This document shows, piece by piece, positions 1 to 10,600 of a stretch of DNA of 64,000 nucleotides. The position numbers were made by a program, and so were the translations under genes. Within the stretch, counting starts at the first letter, position 1; every line of letters begins with the position of its first letter. The notes below the pieces were generated by a model, which searched no databases, was not told the DNA's origin, and was given only the letters and a program-made list of their open reading frames with translations. This DNA comes from Microbacterium horticulturae (GTDB lineage: Bacteria > Actinomycetota > Actinomycetes > Actinomycetales > Microbacteriaceae), in the NCBI RefSeq assembly GCF_029094505.1, contig NZ_CP119108.1, positions 1,240,001-1,304,000 on the forward strand, given 5' to 3'.

Positions 1-357
1 TGCGCCGGATTCGTAGGGCAACCAATGGTCCGATACTTGCGTGATCGCGCCCGACGCGCGCACACAGCTGAGATGGTGAGAGAGCTGGAGCCGCTCTGGC
101 GTCGAGCAACGCTCGTGCGGCCGGGGCTCAGCGGCACGAACTCGCTCGGGTCGAGCCTGGATGACCCAGAGGTGCGCCTCCACCGCGAGATCGTCGAGAT
201 CCGTGACGCCATGATCGATCCACGCGTCTCTTTCGAAGTCACTGGACCCGATCGTGCATTGCTGGAGCGAGCCGAGGCTCACCTCTTGGGGGCTGATGCG
301 CGCGGTGCACGTGAACCTGTGCCTGGTCGCCCGGCACGCGAACGAGGACAGGTATGA
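1..357 (+). CDS. MAB_1171c-family (DUF6545) membrane protein, C-terminal part only
   Basis: The frame is open from the left window edge, so only the last 118 codons are present. The tail contains ELEPLWRRAT followed by VRLHREIVEIRDAM, the pattern of the cytoplasmic C-terminal domain of MAB_1171c-like putative transporters/regulators of actinobacteria. Those proteins have several membrane segments upstream of this domain, which would lie outside the window. Their function is unproven; they often sit beside XRE/ImmA-type genes. The stop overlaps the next gene by 4 bp (ATGA), so the two are probably co-translated. Family assignment rests on a short stretch. Confidence 0.55.
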   Translation, partial: CAGFVGQPMVRYLRDRARRAHTAEMVRELEPLWRRATLVRPGLSGTNSLGSSLDDPEVRLHREIVEIRDAMIDPRVSFEVTGPDRALLERAEAHLLGADARGAREPVPGRPARERGQV

Positions 358-1496
358 GACGGATCATCGCTGCGGGCGCGGCGCTACTTACCGCGGGAAG
401 TCTGAGTCTCGGATGGACTATCGCCCGGAGGCTGACCGCACCAGTGGGCCCAAGGAACTTCGACCTGACCATCCGCGACGTGGAAGTTGATGGAGATCGG
501 CGACTACTGGTCCTCGACCGCACACGCGAGACTGCCGCGCGTGGTGTCTACAACCTGTGGTTCGAGACGGGCGATTGGGTGCGAGTATCCGACGAAGTGC
601 TCGACCGAGGCTCTGATCAGATCGCCCGGGTTGTGACGGATATGGCAAACGACTTCCGAGCTTCCGCTTGCGACCGCTTCTCATGGAGCGGGATCTACTT
701 CGCAAACCCAGCTGATGCAGGCCTCAGTGCCACGGACGTCTCGATCGACACAGGTGCGGGCGTAGCCCCGGCCTGGCTCATTGAGGGCGAAGAGAACTGT
801 TCGACCTGGGCGATCCACATCCACGGTCTTGGGAGTAGTCGGGCCGGAACCTTGCGCGGTGCGCAGGTCGCCACGGAGTTGGGCTACACGTCGGTCATCG
901 TCAGCTACCGCAACGACGGCGAAGGCCTCCGACTTGATACCGGACGCTCAACGCTTGGCCTCACCGAGAGCGAGGACGCCGAAGCCGCAGTGGCGTACGC
1001 GATCCAGAACGGCGCGGAACGGATCGTGCTGTTTGGTTGGTCGATGGGTGCCGCGATCGCGCTACGAGTTGCCAGCCGCGCACGAGAGCGCGGTGTTTTC
1101 GCCGGACTCGTCTTGGACTCTCCAGTTCTCAACTGGATCGACGTGATCAAAGCGAACTGCGCGCGCAGCGGTTTGCCCGCAGCCGCAGGCAATCTCGCCA
1201 CCCCGTGGTTGACGTTCGGCCCGTTCGCTCGAATGGTTGGGCTGCCGAGCGCAATCCCACTTCCGGAGTTTGATTGGGTGCAGCGTGCCGAGGAGCTCAC
1301 CGTGCCCATGCTGATCCTTCACGGCGCCAGGGACGACTCAGCTCCCATCAGCGTGTCGAAAGCACTGCGCGCGCGACGTCCTGACCTTGTTCAACTGGAA
1401 TCCTTTGGCGCAGGGCACACGCTTGCTTGGAACTCCGACCCGGCGCGATGGCGTTCTACGGTCAGCGCCTGGCTCGCGAAGCACCTGGTTTCTTAA
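354..1496 (+). CDS. Alpha/beta hydrolase, probably membrane-anchored or secreted
   Basis: A 380-aa serine hydrolase of the alpha/beta fold. The N-terminus (about residues 4-22) is a hydrophobic stretch with no lipobox, so a signal peptide or membrane anchor. The nucleophile elbow is GWSMG (about residues 224-228), the oxyanion region IHIHGLGSS lies earlier, the acid is probably in LHGARDD (about 322-328) and the catalytic His in GAGHTLAW. The layout resembles the lysophospholipase/acyl-peptidase-like group. It is coupled by a 4-bp overlap to the upstream membrane protein. The substrate cannot be told from the sequence. Confidence 0.8.
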   Translation: MRRIIAAGAALLTAGSLSLGWTIARRLTAPVGPRNFDLTIRDVEVDGDRRLLVLDRTRETAARGVYNLWFETGDWVRVSDEVLDRGSDQIARVVTDMANDFRASACDRFSWSGIYFANPADAGLSATDVSIDTGAGVAPAWLIEGEENCSTWAIHIHGLGSSRAGTLRGAQVATELGYTSVIVSYRNDGEGLRLDTGRSTLGLTESEDAEAAVAYAIQNGAERIVLFGWSMGAAIALRVASRARERGVFAGLVLDSPVLNWIDVIKANCARSGLPAAAGNLATPWLTFGPFARMVGLPSAIPLPEFDWVQRAEELTVPMLILHGARDDSAPISVSKALRARRPDLVQLESFGAGHTLAWNSDPARWRSTVSAWLAKHLVS

Positions 1497-1536
1497 TCCG
1501 CAACGTGATGCGACCGCGATCTCGCGAGGGGCAGTA

Positions 1537-1574
1537 AGCCGGTTCACACCGGGAAAAACCCTACTCAACCGGCT
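1537..1574. terminator. Inverted repeat with nested hairpin before the restriction operon
   Basis: AGCCGGTT at 1537-1544 is the exact reverse complement of AACCGGCT at 1567-1574, and between them GGGAAAAACCC can form a second small stem. No U-run follows, so a rho-independent terminator for the hydrolase gene is only one option; an operator for the restriction operon starting at 1631 is another. Confidence 0.4.
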
Positions 1575-1630
1575 GTCACTCCGATATCATCGGGAATGTC
1601 GGTCCGAGCGGGTCGAGATGGAGGACTTAC

Positions 1631-1831
1631 GTGACCGAGCCGTGGCTGTCAGCCGACGACATTGCCGTTCATCTCGGCGTCACGAAGGACACCATCTACA
1701 CCTGGATCGCTGAGAAGGGCATGCCCGCCCACAAGATCGGTCGACTGTGGAAGTTCCAGGCCAGCGAGATTGACGACTGGGTTCGAGGCGGCGGCGCGGC
1801 CGGAAACGTGTCTGACGGGGCGGAGGGCTAA
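1631..1831 (+). CDS. Excisionase/MerR-type helix-turn-helix protein (HTH_17)
   Basis: A 66-aa DNA-binding protein almost wholly made of one winged-helix domain: LSADDIAVHLGVTKDTIYTW is the HTH, followed by AHKIGRLWKFQASEIDDWV, the family's wing and last helix. GTG start, with GGAGG at 1620-1624 six bases upstream. It begins the operon that continues through the helicase (3-bp gap), DUF4391, Mod and Res. In phages and integrated elements this fold acts as excisionase; as first gene of a restriction operon it more likely helps regulate expression or is an accessory DNA-binding subunit. Confidence 0.8.
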   Translation: MTEPWLSADDIAVHLGVTKDTIYTWIAEKGMPAHKIGRLWKFQASEIDDWVRGGGAAGNVSDGAEG

Positions 1832-1834
1832 CGC

Positions 1835-4800
1835 TTGCGCATCATCAATAACGTCACAGACCTCCTCGGAGATGATCTCAAGAACGAGATCACCCCGGGC
1901 TCCAAAGTCCGTATCGCTGCATCGACGTTTTCGATCTTCGCGTTCGAGGCGCTCCGTAAGGAGCTGGAGCAGGTTTCTGAGCTGGAGTTCATTTTTACGA
2001 CGCCAGCGTTCGTGACGGAGAAGATGACGGACAAGCTCCGCAAGGAGCGCCGCGAGTTCTTCATCCCCGGTGGGCACGCCGAGTCGAGCCTGTCTGGGTC
2101 GGAGTTTGAGATTAGGTTGCGCAACCAACTCACCCAGCGCGCAGTAGCGAAGGAATGTGCCGACTGGGTACGCCGCAAGGTCACGTTCCGCTCGAACGCA
2201 ACCAGCAACCCAATGCAGCAGTTCGCAGTCGTTGGCGACAGCGCCGCTTACACGTCTCTGCAAGGCTTCACCACGGCCGACCTTGGCTACGAGCGGGGCA
2301 ACGCGGTATCGAACATGGTGCAACGCGTCGATGAGGCTCCGATGACGTCTCAGTACCTCCAGCTGTTTGACCAAATCTGGCACAATCCCGATCAGCTGGA
2401 CGATGTTACTCAAACGGTCCATGACCACATTGCCAGCGTCTATGCGGAAAATGCCCCAGCACGCATCTACTTCCTAGTCCTTTACAAGCTGTTTGCGGAG
2501 TTTTTGGACGACATCAACGAGGATGTCCTGCCGAACGATCGCACTGGCTATCAAGACACGAAGGTTTGGCAGAGTCTCTACAATTTCCAGCGCGATGCGG
2601 CAACCGGGATCATCAACAAGCTGGAGACCTACAACGGCTGCATCCTCGCCGACAGTGTTGGTCTGGGTAAGACCTTCACGGCACTGGCGGTGATCAAGTA
2701 CTACGAGCTGCGCAACAAATCGGTGCTCGTCCTGGCTCCGAAAAAGCTCTCCGAGAACTGGACAAACTACAACGCAAACCTCACGACGAATATTTTTGCG
2801 TCTGATCGGTTTAACTACGACGTCCTCGCCCACACCGACCTCTCCCGCACACGCGGAGAGTCGCTCGGTCTGAGACTGGATCGGATCAACTGGGGCAACT
2901 ACGACTTGGTTGTCATCGATGAGTCGCACAACTTTCGCAACGCCGACTACGCCGAGGAAAAGGAATCTCGCTACCAACGGCTCATGCGGAAAGTTATCCG
3001 AGAAGGTGTAAAGACCAAGGTGCTGATGCTCTCGGCGACCCCGGTCAACAACCGCTTCAACGACTTGAAGAACCAGCTCCAACTCGCCTACGAAGGGGAG
3101 TCGGAGAACCTCGCCCAGCATCTGAACCTCTCGACCACCGTAGAGAAAGTCTTCAGCGACGCGCAGCGAGTCTTCAATGAGTGGTCCAAACTCGACCCTC
3201 AAGAGCGCACCACCGATCGCATCCTCAAGATGCTCGACTTCGACTTCTTCGAGCTACTCGACGCGGTGACGATTGCCCGCTCGCGAAAGCACATCCAGGC
3301 GTTCTACGACACCACCGAGATCGGAGCCTTTCCCGAACGCCTCCCACCGCTCTCGATCCGCGCACCGCTCACTGACCTAGCGGATGTGCCGGACTTCAAC
3401 GATATCTTCGAGCAACTCCAAGCGCTTACCCTCGCCGTCTACACTCCGATGGCTTACGTATTTCCAAGTCGGTTGAGTAAGTACGAGGATCTGTACAACG
3501 TCACAACAGGCAGCGCCCGCTCCAACCTTGGCCAGGCCGGGCGCGAGCAAGGCCTGAAGAAGCTCATGACGGTGAACCTTCTCAAACGACTGGAGAGTTC
3601 AGTCGAAGCCTTCCGCCTGACCATAAGCAAGATCGAGGAGTCAGTGGACCGCACCTTGCGGCGCCTCGATTCTCACGCAGGAGCGCTCGCTGATCTGAGC
3701 GCGGACCTCACGGGGCTTGACTTCGATCTCGATGATGAAGACGATGCAAACATCGAGGCCATTTCGTTCGGCGAGAAGATCAAGATCGACCTCGACGACA
3801 TTGACATCGAGTCTTGGCAGCGGGACCTCTGGAACGATCGTGAGACCCTTCGAGAACTGCTTGATGAGATGCGCAAGGTCACTCCGGCCCACGACCTGAA
3901 GCTCCAGAAAATCAAGCAACTCATCACCGAGAAGGTCGCACGTCCGATCAATCCTGGCAACCGCAAGGTGCTGGTCTTTTCGGCGTTCGCTGACACCGCG
4001 AACTACCTCTACCGCGAGCTCGCCCCGGTGCTCGCCAATGCCGGACTGGAGACGGCCGTCATCACCGGCGGCAGCCACGGCGCCAAGGCCACTCTCGGCA
4101 CCGGATTCGACTTCCAACAGGTCATGGCGATGTTCTCGCCAAAGTCGAAGCAACGGCACCTCACCATGCCGAAAGAGACGCGCGAATTGGACGTCCTCAT
4201 TGGCACTGATGTCATCAGCGAAGGGCAAAACCTCCAGGACTGCGACTTTCTGATCAACTACGACATCCACTGGAATCCGGTGCGGATCATCCAGCGGTTT
4301 GGGCGTATCGACCGCATCGGATCCACCAATGCTCAGATTCAGCTGGTCAACTTCTGGCCCGACATTTCTCTCGACGAGTACATCAACCTCAAAGAGCGGG
4401 TCGAGAACCGCATGGTCATCGCTGACGTGGCGGGTACCGCCGATGACAACGTCCTCAGCCTGGAAAACTCCGATGCGGCGTTCCGCAAAGAACAGCTCCG
4501 CAAGCTCCAGGACGAGGTCATCGAGCTTGAAGACGTGCGCACCGGTGTCTCGATCACTGACCTCGGGCTCAATGACTTCCGGATGGATCTGCTCGGCTAC
4601 ATCAAGGACAACGGAGACCTCGCAGGCGTACCCAAGGGCCTGCATGCCGTCGTTCCTGCGGACCCTGCGAAGGGCCTGAAGCCGGGGGTGATCTTTGCGC
4701 TGCGCAGCGTAAACGCAGAGGATGCTCAACTCGCCGGGAAGAGTGGTAACCGTGGCAACCGGCTACACCCGCATTATCTTGTCTACCTGGACGATGAAGG

Positions 4801-5128
4801 CAACGTCATCGCCGACCACACCGAGGCCAAGCACCTACTCGACCTGCTCCGCGCCGGATGTCGCCCCTACGACGAGCCAATCTCCGAGGTCGTGCACGCG
4901 TTCAACGCAGCTACGCAGGAGGGTGCGCAGATGGGCAAGTACTCCGGGCTCCTGACAGATGCGATTCACTCGATGATCGACGTCACAGAAGAACGCGACA
5001 TCGACAGTCTCTTCACTGGTGGACAAACCAGCGCGCTGACCCAGACCATCGCAGGCCTCGACGATTTCGAGCTGATCGCATTCGTCGCCATTGTGGACCC
5101 GTCCACGGGGATTGGGACCAATGGTTGA
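1835..5128 (+). CDS. SNF2-type superfamily 2 helicase with N-terminal PLD-like region
   Basis: A 1097-aa protein started by TTG, supported by GGAGGG at 1822-1827. Residues 1-190 look like the phospholipase-D-like domain found ahead of such helicases, but I see no intact HKD motif. Motif I ADSVGLGKT lies at about 271-279, DESH (motif II) at 362-365, SATPVNN (motif III) near 400, and the motif V/VI region GTDVISEGQNL ... QRFGRIDRIG at about 789-828. This is the arrangement of Swi2/Snf2-like remodelling ATPases. Its neighbours (DUF4391, Mod and Res of type III) indicate a DNA translocase role in an extended restriction system. It overlaps the next gene by 8 bp. Confidence 0.85.
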   Translation: MRIINNVTDLLGDDLKNEITPGSKVRIAASTFSIFAFEALRKELEQVSELEFIFTTPAFVTEKMTDKLRKERREFFIPGGHAESSLSGSEFEIRLRNQLTQRAVAKECADWVRRKVTFRSNATSNPMQQFAVVGDSAAYTSLQGFTTADLGYERGNAVSNMVQRVDEAPMTSQYLQLFDQIWHNPDQLDDVTQTVHDHIASVYAENAPARIYFLVLYKLFAEFLDDINEDVLPNDRTGYQDTKVWQSLYNFQRDAATGIINKLETYNGCILADSVGLGKTFTALAVIKYYELRNKSVLVLAPKKLSENWTNYNANLTTNIFASDRFNYDVLAHTDLSRTRGESLGLRLDRINWGNYDLVVIDESHNFRNADYAEEKESRYQRLMRKVIREGVKTKVLMLSATPVNNRFNDLKNQLQLAYEGESENLAQHLNLSTTVEKVFSDAQRVFNEWSKLDPQERTTDRILKMLDFDFFELLDAVTIARSRKHIQAFYDTTEIGAFPERLPPLSIRAPLTDLADVPDFNDIFEQLQALTLAVYTPMAYVFPSRLSKYEDLYNVTTGSARSNLGQAGREQGLKKLMTVNLLKRLESSVEAFRLTISKIEESVDRTLRRLDSHAGALADLSADLTGLDFDLDDEDDANIEAISFGEKIKIDLDDIDIESWQRDLWNDRETLRELLDEMRKVTPAHDLKLQKIKQLITEKVARPINPGNRKVLVFSAFADTANYLYRELAPVLANAGLETAVITGGSHGAKATLGTGFDFQQVMAMFSPKSKQRHLTMPKETRELDVLIGTDVISEGQNLQDCDFLINYDIHWNPVRIIQRFGRIDRIGSTNAQIQLVNFWPDISLDEYINLKERVENRMVIADVAGTADDNVLSLENSDAAFRKEQLRKLQDEVIELEDVRTGVSITDLGLNDFRMDLLGYIKDNGDLAGVPKGLHAVVPADPAKGLKPGVIFALRSVNAEDAQLAGKSGNRGNRLHPHYLVYLDDEGNVIADHTEAKHLLDLLRAGCRPYDEPISEVVHAFNAATQEGAQMGKYSGLLTDAIHSMIDVTEERDIDSLFTGGQTSALTQTIAGLDDFELIAFVAIVDPSTGIGTNG

Positions 5129-5786
5129 TCTGCTGTACAAGTGGCCTGGTGCAGCGAAGTTCGGCAGCCGTGTGCCCAAGGAGAAGTTCTACGAGTACGG
5201 CAATGTCAGCACCGCTGTGCGTGAGAAGTTTATTTCTGAGGTCCAGCGCATTACCTGGGCCTACAAGCTTGCCGAATCCACGATCAACCTCCCCGGCAGC
5301 ACGAGCGTGCCTGAGATCCAGGTCTTTCACATCAACACCAAGACTGGCGACGTCGCCGACCAGGTGCTATCTGCGATCGACAAGGCCATCCAGTACCCCA
5401 TCATCTTCGAGATCACCCGAACAATGGCTGGTGAACCGCAGGTTCGGATGGTCGCAGCGCACAAGCAGCTCAGCACCGGTGCATCGAAACTCAGCGCCTA
5501 CTATTCGACCGGTTGGCTCCCTGCTGATGCAGAACGGCAGTCGCTCCCCACAGCAATCGGTTTGCCCACCCTCTATGCAGCGATCCTGGAGCCGCTGACG
5601 CCGGTGACGGTACGGCCCGGCGAGGAGATGTCAGAGGTTGCCGACAGGCTGGCAACGGTGCGGAAACTCGAACGCGAGATCACCGCCTTGGAACGCAAGC
5701 TTCGGACTGAGCCGCAGCTCAACCGCAAGATCGAGCTACGCCGCTCGCTCAAGACCAGACAACAAGAACTCGAACAGCAGAGGTAA
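5121..5786 (+). CDS. DUF4391 domain protein
   Basis: A 221-aa protein from the ATG at 5121 (an upstream in-frame start at 5091 lies deeper inside the helicase gene and is less likely). It begins VDLLYKWPGAAKFGSRVPK and has the DUF4391 core with QVFHINTK and SAYYSTGWLP. The last 55 residues form a charged heptad-like coiled coil (LEREITALERKL). DUF4391 genes occur between helicase and methyltransferase genes in defence loci; their biochemical role is not known to me. The position and translational coupling to the helicase suggest an obligate partner, perhaps an adaptor joining helicase and Mod/Res. Confidence 0.75.
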   Translation: MVDLLYKWPGAAKFGSRVPKEKFYEYGNVSTAVREKFISEVQRITWAYKLAESTINLPGSTSVPEIQVFHINTKTGDVADQVLSAIDKAIQYPIIFEITRTMAGEPQVRMVAAHKQLSTGASKLSAYYSTGWLPADAERQSLPTAIGLPTLYAAILEPLTPVTVRPGEEMSEVADRLATVRKLEREITALERKLRTEPQLNRKIELRRSLKTRQQELEQQR

Positions 5787-5789
5787 CCC

Positions 5790-7664
5790 GTGGACAAACT
5801 ACGAATGATGTCGCCAGACTTGACCGACGGCAACATCGAGAAGCTCGCTGAGCTGTTCCCTGCCGTCATCACAGAGTCCGTTGACGACGACGGCAATGTC
5901 AAGATGACCGTCGACTTCGATCTGCTGCGCCAGGAACTATCAGACCATCTCGTTGAGGGGCCGCAGGAACGCTACCGGCTCGATTGGCCGGGCAAGCGTG
6001 CGGCGGCATTCACTGCCAACGCGCCAATAGCAAAGACCCTGCGTCCGGTCCGTGAAGTTTCAGTGGACTTTGACACTACCAAAAACCTCTTTATCGAAGG
6101 TGACAACCTCGATGTGCTCAAACTGCTCCAGGAGTCCTACCTGGGAAAGGTAAAGCTCATCTATATCGATCCTCCATACAACACGGGATCCGACAGATTT
6201 GTTTATGAAGATGATTTTGCCGAAGAGGCCGACGAATATTTGCGGCGTTCCGGCCAGTTGAACGATCTTGGTGAGCGCGTCCGTGCGAACATCGAGTCGA
6301 GCGGCCGCTTTCACTCTGACTGGCTCAGCATGATGTACCCACGTCTCACGCTCGCGCGAAACCTGCTGGCGTCGGATGGTGTGATTTTCGTCTCCATCGG
6401 TGATGCCGAGGCTGCTGCATTGAAGCACGTGCTCGACGAAGTCATGGGTGCCAGTAACTTTGTGGCGACAGTTATCTGGCAAAAGGTCTACTCGCCGATG
6501 AACAGCGCGACGCAGTTTGCTTCGGTTCACGATTACATCCACGTCTACGCACGGAACGCGTCTGACTGGACTTCTAATCTGCTTCCGAGAACTGCTGAGC
6601 AGGACGCCGCGTATAAGAACGTTGATAACGACCCTCGTGGTTCCTGGAAGGCTGCGGATGCAACTGCGGCTGCTGGGCACGCGACACCAAGCCAGTTCTA
6701 CGAGTTGGTTACCCCGGCAGGGAATCGCTTCACACCGCCACCGGGGCGCGCCTGGCTCTACACCGAGCCGCGATACCAGGAGATGCTCGCGGATAGGCGC
6801 GTGTGGTTCGGTGCGGACGGCAACGGTCGACCGGCAATCAAACGGTTCCTCACCGAAGTTAAACAAGGTCGCGTCGCGCAAACGTTCTGGCCATACAGCG
6901 AGGTGGGACACACGCAGGATGCGAAAAAGGAACTGCTAGCGCGTGTCGATTTCGCCGAGGATGACACCGTCTTTGACACGCCGAAGCCTACGCAGCTCGT
7001 TCGTCGGATGCTCGCGCTTGCGACGTCGGCTTCATCTGAAGACATCGTGATGGATTTCTTCGGGGGATCAGGTACAACGGCCGATGCGGTACTACAGCAA
7101 AACGCGGAGGATGGGGGCAATCGCCGTTTCATCTTGGTGCAGCTCCCGGACGATGGCGATGGCCGAAAGAAGGGTATTCCTGACGTGGCTCGTGAGCGCA
7201 TTCGCAGCGCGGGGCACGCTGTCGTGGAGGCCGCTGGTCTTACTGGCCGAGGAAATGATGTCGGATTCCGTGCGCTGAAGGTCGACTCCTCCAACATGAT
7301 TGATGTTCTCCGAAAGCCTGACGACACAGCTCAACTTTTGCTCGACGAACTTGAAGGTAGCGTCAAAGCGGATCGAACGAACGAAGACCTGCTCTTCCAA
7401 GTTCTTCTTGACTGGGGCTTGGAGCTGACGATGCCGATCACGGTCGAGCGCATACACGAACACGAAGTGCACGTGGTCGAGGACGGCGCGGTGATCGCGT
7501 GCTTTGATGACTCGGTTTCAGCTGAGGTTATTCTCGACATCGCAAAGCGCGAACCCATTCGCGCAGTGTTCCGCGACTCCGGTTTCGCTTCAGATGCAGC
7601 CCGCATCAACGCCGAGCAGGTCTTCCGTGAGATATCACCGGCGACTGATGTAAAGGCAATCTGA
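5790..7664 (+). CDS. mod: Type III restriction-modification methyltransferase (Mod), beta class
   Basis: A 624-aa N6-adenine-type methyltransferase. Catalytic motif IV DPPYNTG is at about 127-133 and the AdoMet motif DFFGGSGTTAD at about 421, so the order is motif IV, recognition region, motif I: the beta class typical of type III Mod subunits. The stretch between them (about 230-390) should hold the target recognition domain. GTG start 3 bp after the DUF4391 stop. Together with Res (5-bp gap downstream) it should modify one strand of an asymmetric site; the site cannot be read from the sequence. Confidence 0.9.
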   Translation: MDKLRMMSPDLTDGNIEKLAELFPAVITESVDDDGNVKMTVDFDLLRQELSDHLVEGPQERYRLDWPGKRAAAFTANAPIAKTLRPVREVSVDFDTTKNLFIEGDNLDVLKLLQESYLGKVKLIYIDPPYNTGSDRFVYEDDFAEEADEYLRRSGQLNDLGERVRANIESSGRFHSDWLSMMYPRLTLARNLLASDGVIFVSIGDAEAAALKHVLDEVMGASNFVATVIWQKVYSPMNSATQFASVHDYIHVYARNASDWTSNLLPRTAEQDAAYKNVDNDPRGSWKAADATAAAGHATPSQFYELVTPAGNRFTPPPGRAWLYTEPRYQEMLADRRVWFGADGNGRPAIKRFLTEVKQGRVAQTFWPYSEVGHTQDAKKELLARVDFAEDDTVFDTPKPTQLVRRMLALATSASSEDIVMDFFGGSGTTADAVLQQNAEDGGNRRFILVQLPDDGDGRKKGIPDVARERIRSAGHAVVEAAGLTGRGNDVGFRALKVDSSNMIDVLRKPDDTAQLLLDELEGSVKADRTNEDLLFQVLLDWGLELTMPITVERIHEHEVHVVEDGAVIACFDDSVSAEVILDIAKREPIRAVFRDSGFASDAARINAEQVFREISPATDVKAI

Positions 7665-7669
7665 TCGGG

Positions 7670-10600
7670 ATGAAACTACAGTTCAAAGTTCAGCAGTATC
7701 AGACCAACGCTGTCGACTCGGTCGTGGAGATTTTTGAGGGCCAGCCGAAACATGACGGCATCTCCTATCGAATCGACCCCGGACGGGTGGCACCTGCTCC
7801 GAACCCAACGTTGTTCGAGACGAGCGAGACGCCTGACTCGGGTCTTCGAAACGCCGACATTGTGCTCTCCTCTGCTCAGTTGCTGGAAAACGTTCATAAG
7901 GTCCAGCGGACTCGCAACCTGCCGCTGTCGGCCAGGCTTGTCGATAGCAAGGCTGCTCCCGGTGCCCCGAACCTCGACATCGAGATGGAGACCGGAACCG
8001 GGAAGACGTATGTCTACATCAAGACCATCCTGGAGCTTCACAAACGGTACGGCTGGTCGAAGTACATCATCGTGGTTCCTTCGGTTGCGATCCGTGAGGG
8101 CGTCAAGAAGTCGTTCGACGTTACTGCCGAGCATTTCCAGCAGCAGTACGGGACCAAGCCGCGATCGTTTATCTACAACTCATCGCAACTGCACGAGATC
8201 GAGCGTTTCAGCTCTAATGCCGGGGTGCAGGTGATGATCATCAACATTCAGGCATTCAATGCGACAGGGAAAGACAACCGTCGCATCTACGACGTACTCG
8301 ACGACTTCCAGTCGAGGCGCCCAATCGATGTGATCGCGGCGAACCGGCCTATCGTGATCATTGATGAGCCGCAGAAGATTGGTGCGGCGAAGTCCCTCGA
8401 CGCGCTGTCGCGGTTCCATGGACTGATGATGTTGCGCTACTCGGCAACACACAAAGTGGATCACACGAAGGTGCACCGCCTCGACGCCTTGGACGCATAC
8501 AACCAGAAGTTAGTCAAGAAGATCGCGGTGCGCGGCATCACAGTGAAGGGCTTAGCCGGATCTACCGCGTACCTGTATCTGGACGCGATTGAGATCGCCA
8601 AAGGTGCAAAGCCGCGCGCTCGAATCGAGATCGAAGTGCAGACCCAGACTGGCATCAAACGTCAGGTCAAGCGTCTTGATGTTGGTGCCAACTTGCACGA
8701 CGTGTCGAACGGTATCGAGGCCTACAAAGGCTTGTTCATCACCGAGATTGACGCGAACCGAGATGTAGTCGAACTGAGCAACGGCGACGTCGTCACGGCT
8801 GGTCAACTCGCCGACCGCGACGTCACAGAGGAGACAAAGCGCCGCATCCAGATTCGCGAAGTGATCCGTGCGCATCTGGACAAGGAGCGTGAGCTGTTCA
8901 GCCAGGGCGTTAAGGTGCTCTCGCTATTTTTCATCGACGAGGTCGCCAAGTATCGCGACTACGGCCGTGAAGACACCCTTGGCGACTACGCCCGCATGTT
9001 CGAGGAAGAATTCACCGCGATCCGCGACGAGGTGCTCAGTGAACTCGCGATCGACCACGGGACCGAGGCGTTTCAGCAGTACTTGCAGCGTGACGAGGTC
9101 CGTCAAGTGCATGAGGGGTACTTCTCGATCGACAAGAAGTCCAGGCATCAAATTGATGGCTCGGTGTCTGGCCGCGGTGACGACAAGGGTCAGTCCACCG
9201 ACACCGATGCATACGACCTCATTCTCAAGGACAAGGAACGCCTGCTTTCGTTCAACGAGCCAGTCCGGTTCCTGTTCTCGCATTCAGCGCTGCGTGAGGG
9301 GTGGGATAACCCCAACGTTTTCGTCATGGGGATGCTCAAGAAGAGCGACAACACGGTCTCCCGTCGACAAGAGATCGGTCGTGGCCTGCGCCTCGCCGTC
9401 GACCAGCACGGCGAGCGCATGGACAACCCCGCCACTGTGCATGACATCAACGAGCTGACGGTGGTTACTGACGAGTCGTACACCGATTTCGTTGCCGGAC
9501 TTCAAAAGGAGATTTCGGAGTCCTTAGCTGCCCGACCGCGCAAGGCGACCCCCGAGTACTTCGTCGGCAAAACTGTTGAGGATGCTCCAACCGGAACCCT
9601 TCACACGATCACGCTAGATGAGGCAAAACAACTCCAGCACTGGTTGACGATTAACGCCTTTATCGACTACGAGCAGCACCTCACCGACAAGTGGCTCGGT
9701 CGGGCCGAATTACCTGAGATGCCCGAGCTGCCAGCCTCGCTGCAGCCGTACTTTTACCAGGTTGCCGAATTAGTTGACGCTCTACACGTCGCGGCGCCGG
9801 AGATCACTGACGACCGCAAGCCGAAGAAGATTCCGCTCAACGAGGCAAACTTCGCCAAGAAGGAGTTCCAGGCGCTCTGGGGCCGGATCAACCACAAGGC
9901 GGTCTACCAAGTCGAGTTCGACTCGGCCGAGCTGATCCGCAAGTCCGCCGACCATCTCGATAAGCACCTGAACGTCGCCGCGATGCAGTACGTCGTTCAA
10001 GCAGGGCAGCAGCGCGAGAAGTTGGAGGCTGACGACCTCGCGGGCGGCTCGGGGTTCGCGGTGTCGTCCACGCAGACTCACACCGAGACCGTGAGTGCGG
10101 GATCGCAAGTGAAGTATGACTTGCTTGGTGAAATCACCGAGAAGACCCAGCTCACCCGTCGTACGGTTGCCGCGATCTTGCGAGGCGTGGCACCGGGCAC
10201 GTTTGGGAAGTTCCGGCTCAACCCGGAGCAGTTCATCACCGAGGCTGCGAGGCTGATCAACGAGCAGAAGGCGACTGTCATCGTGGAGCATCTGGCGTAC
10301 GACACGCTGGAAGACCGGTTCGACTCGGCGATCTTCACCGAAAATCAAACCGCGCAGGACTTCAGCAAGGCGGGTGACAAACTCAAGAAACACGTCTACG
10401 ACTTCGTAGTGACCGACTCGAAGATTGAGCGCGCCTTCGTCACCGAGCTAGACACCAGTACGGAGGTCGCTGTCTACGCGAAGCTCCCGCGCGGGTTCTT
10501 CATCCCGACTCCAGTGGGTGATTACAACCCCGACTGGGCGATCGCGTTCACAGAGGGCAGCGTCAAGCACGTCTACTTCGTTGCTGAAACTAAGGGCTCT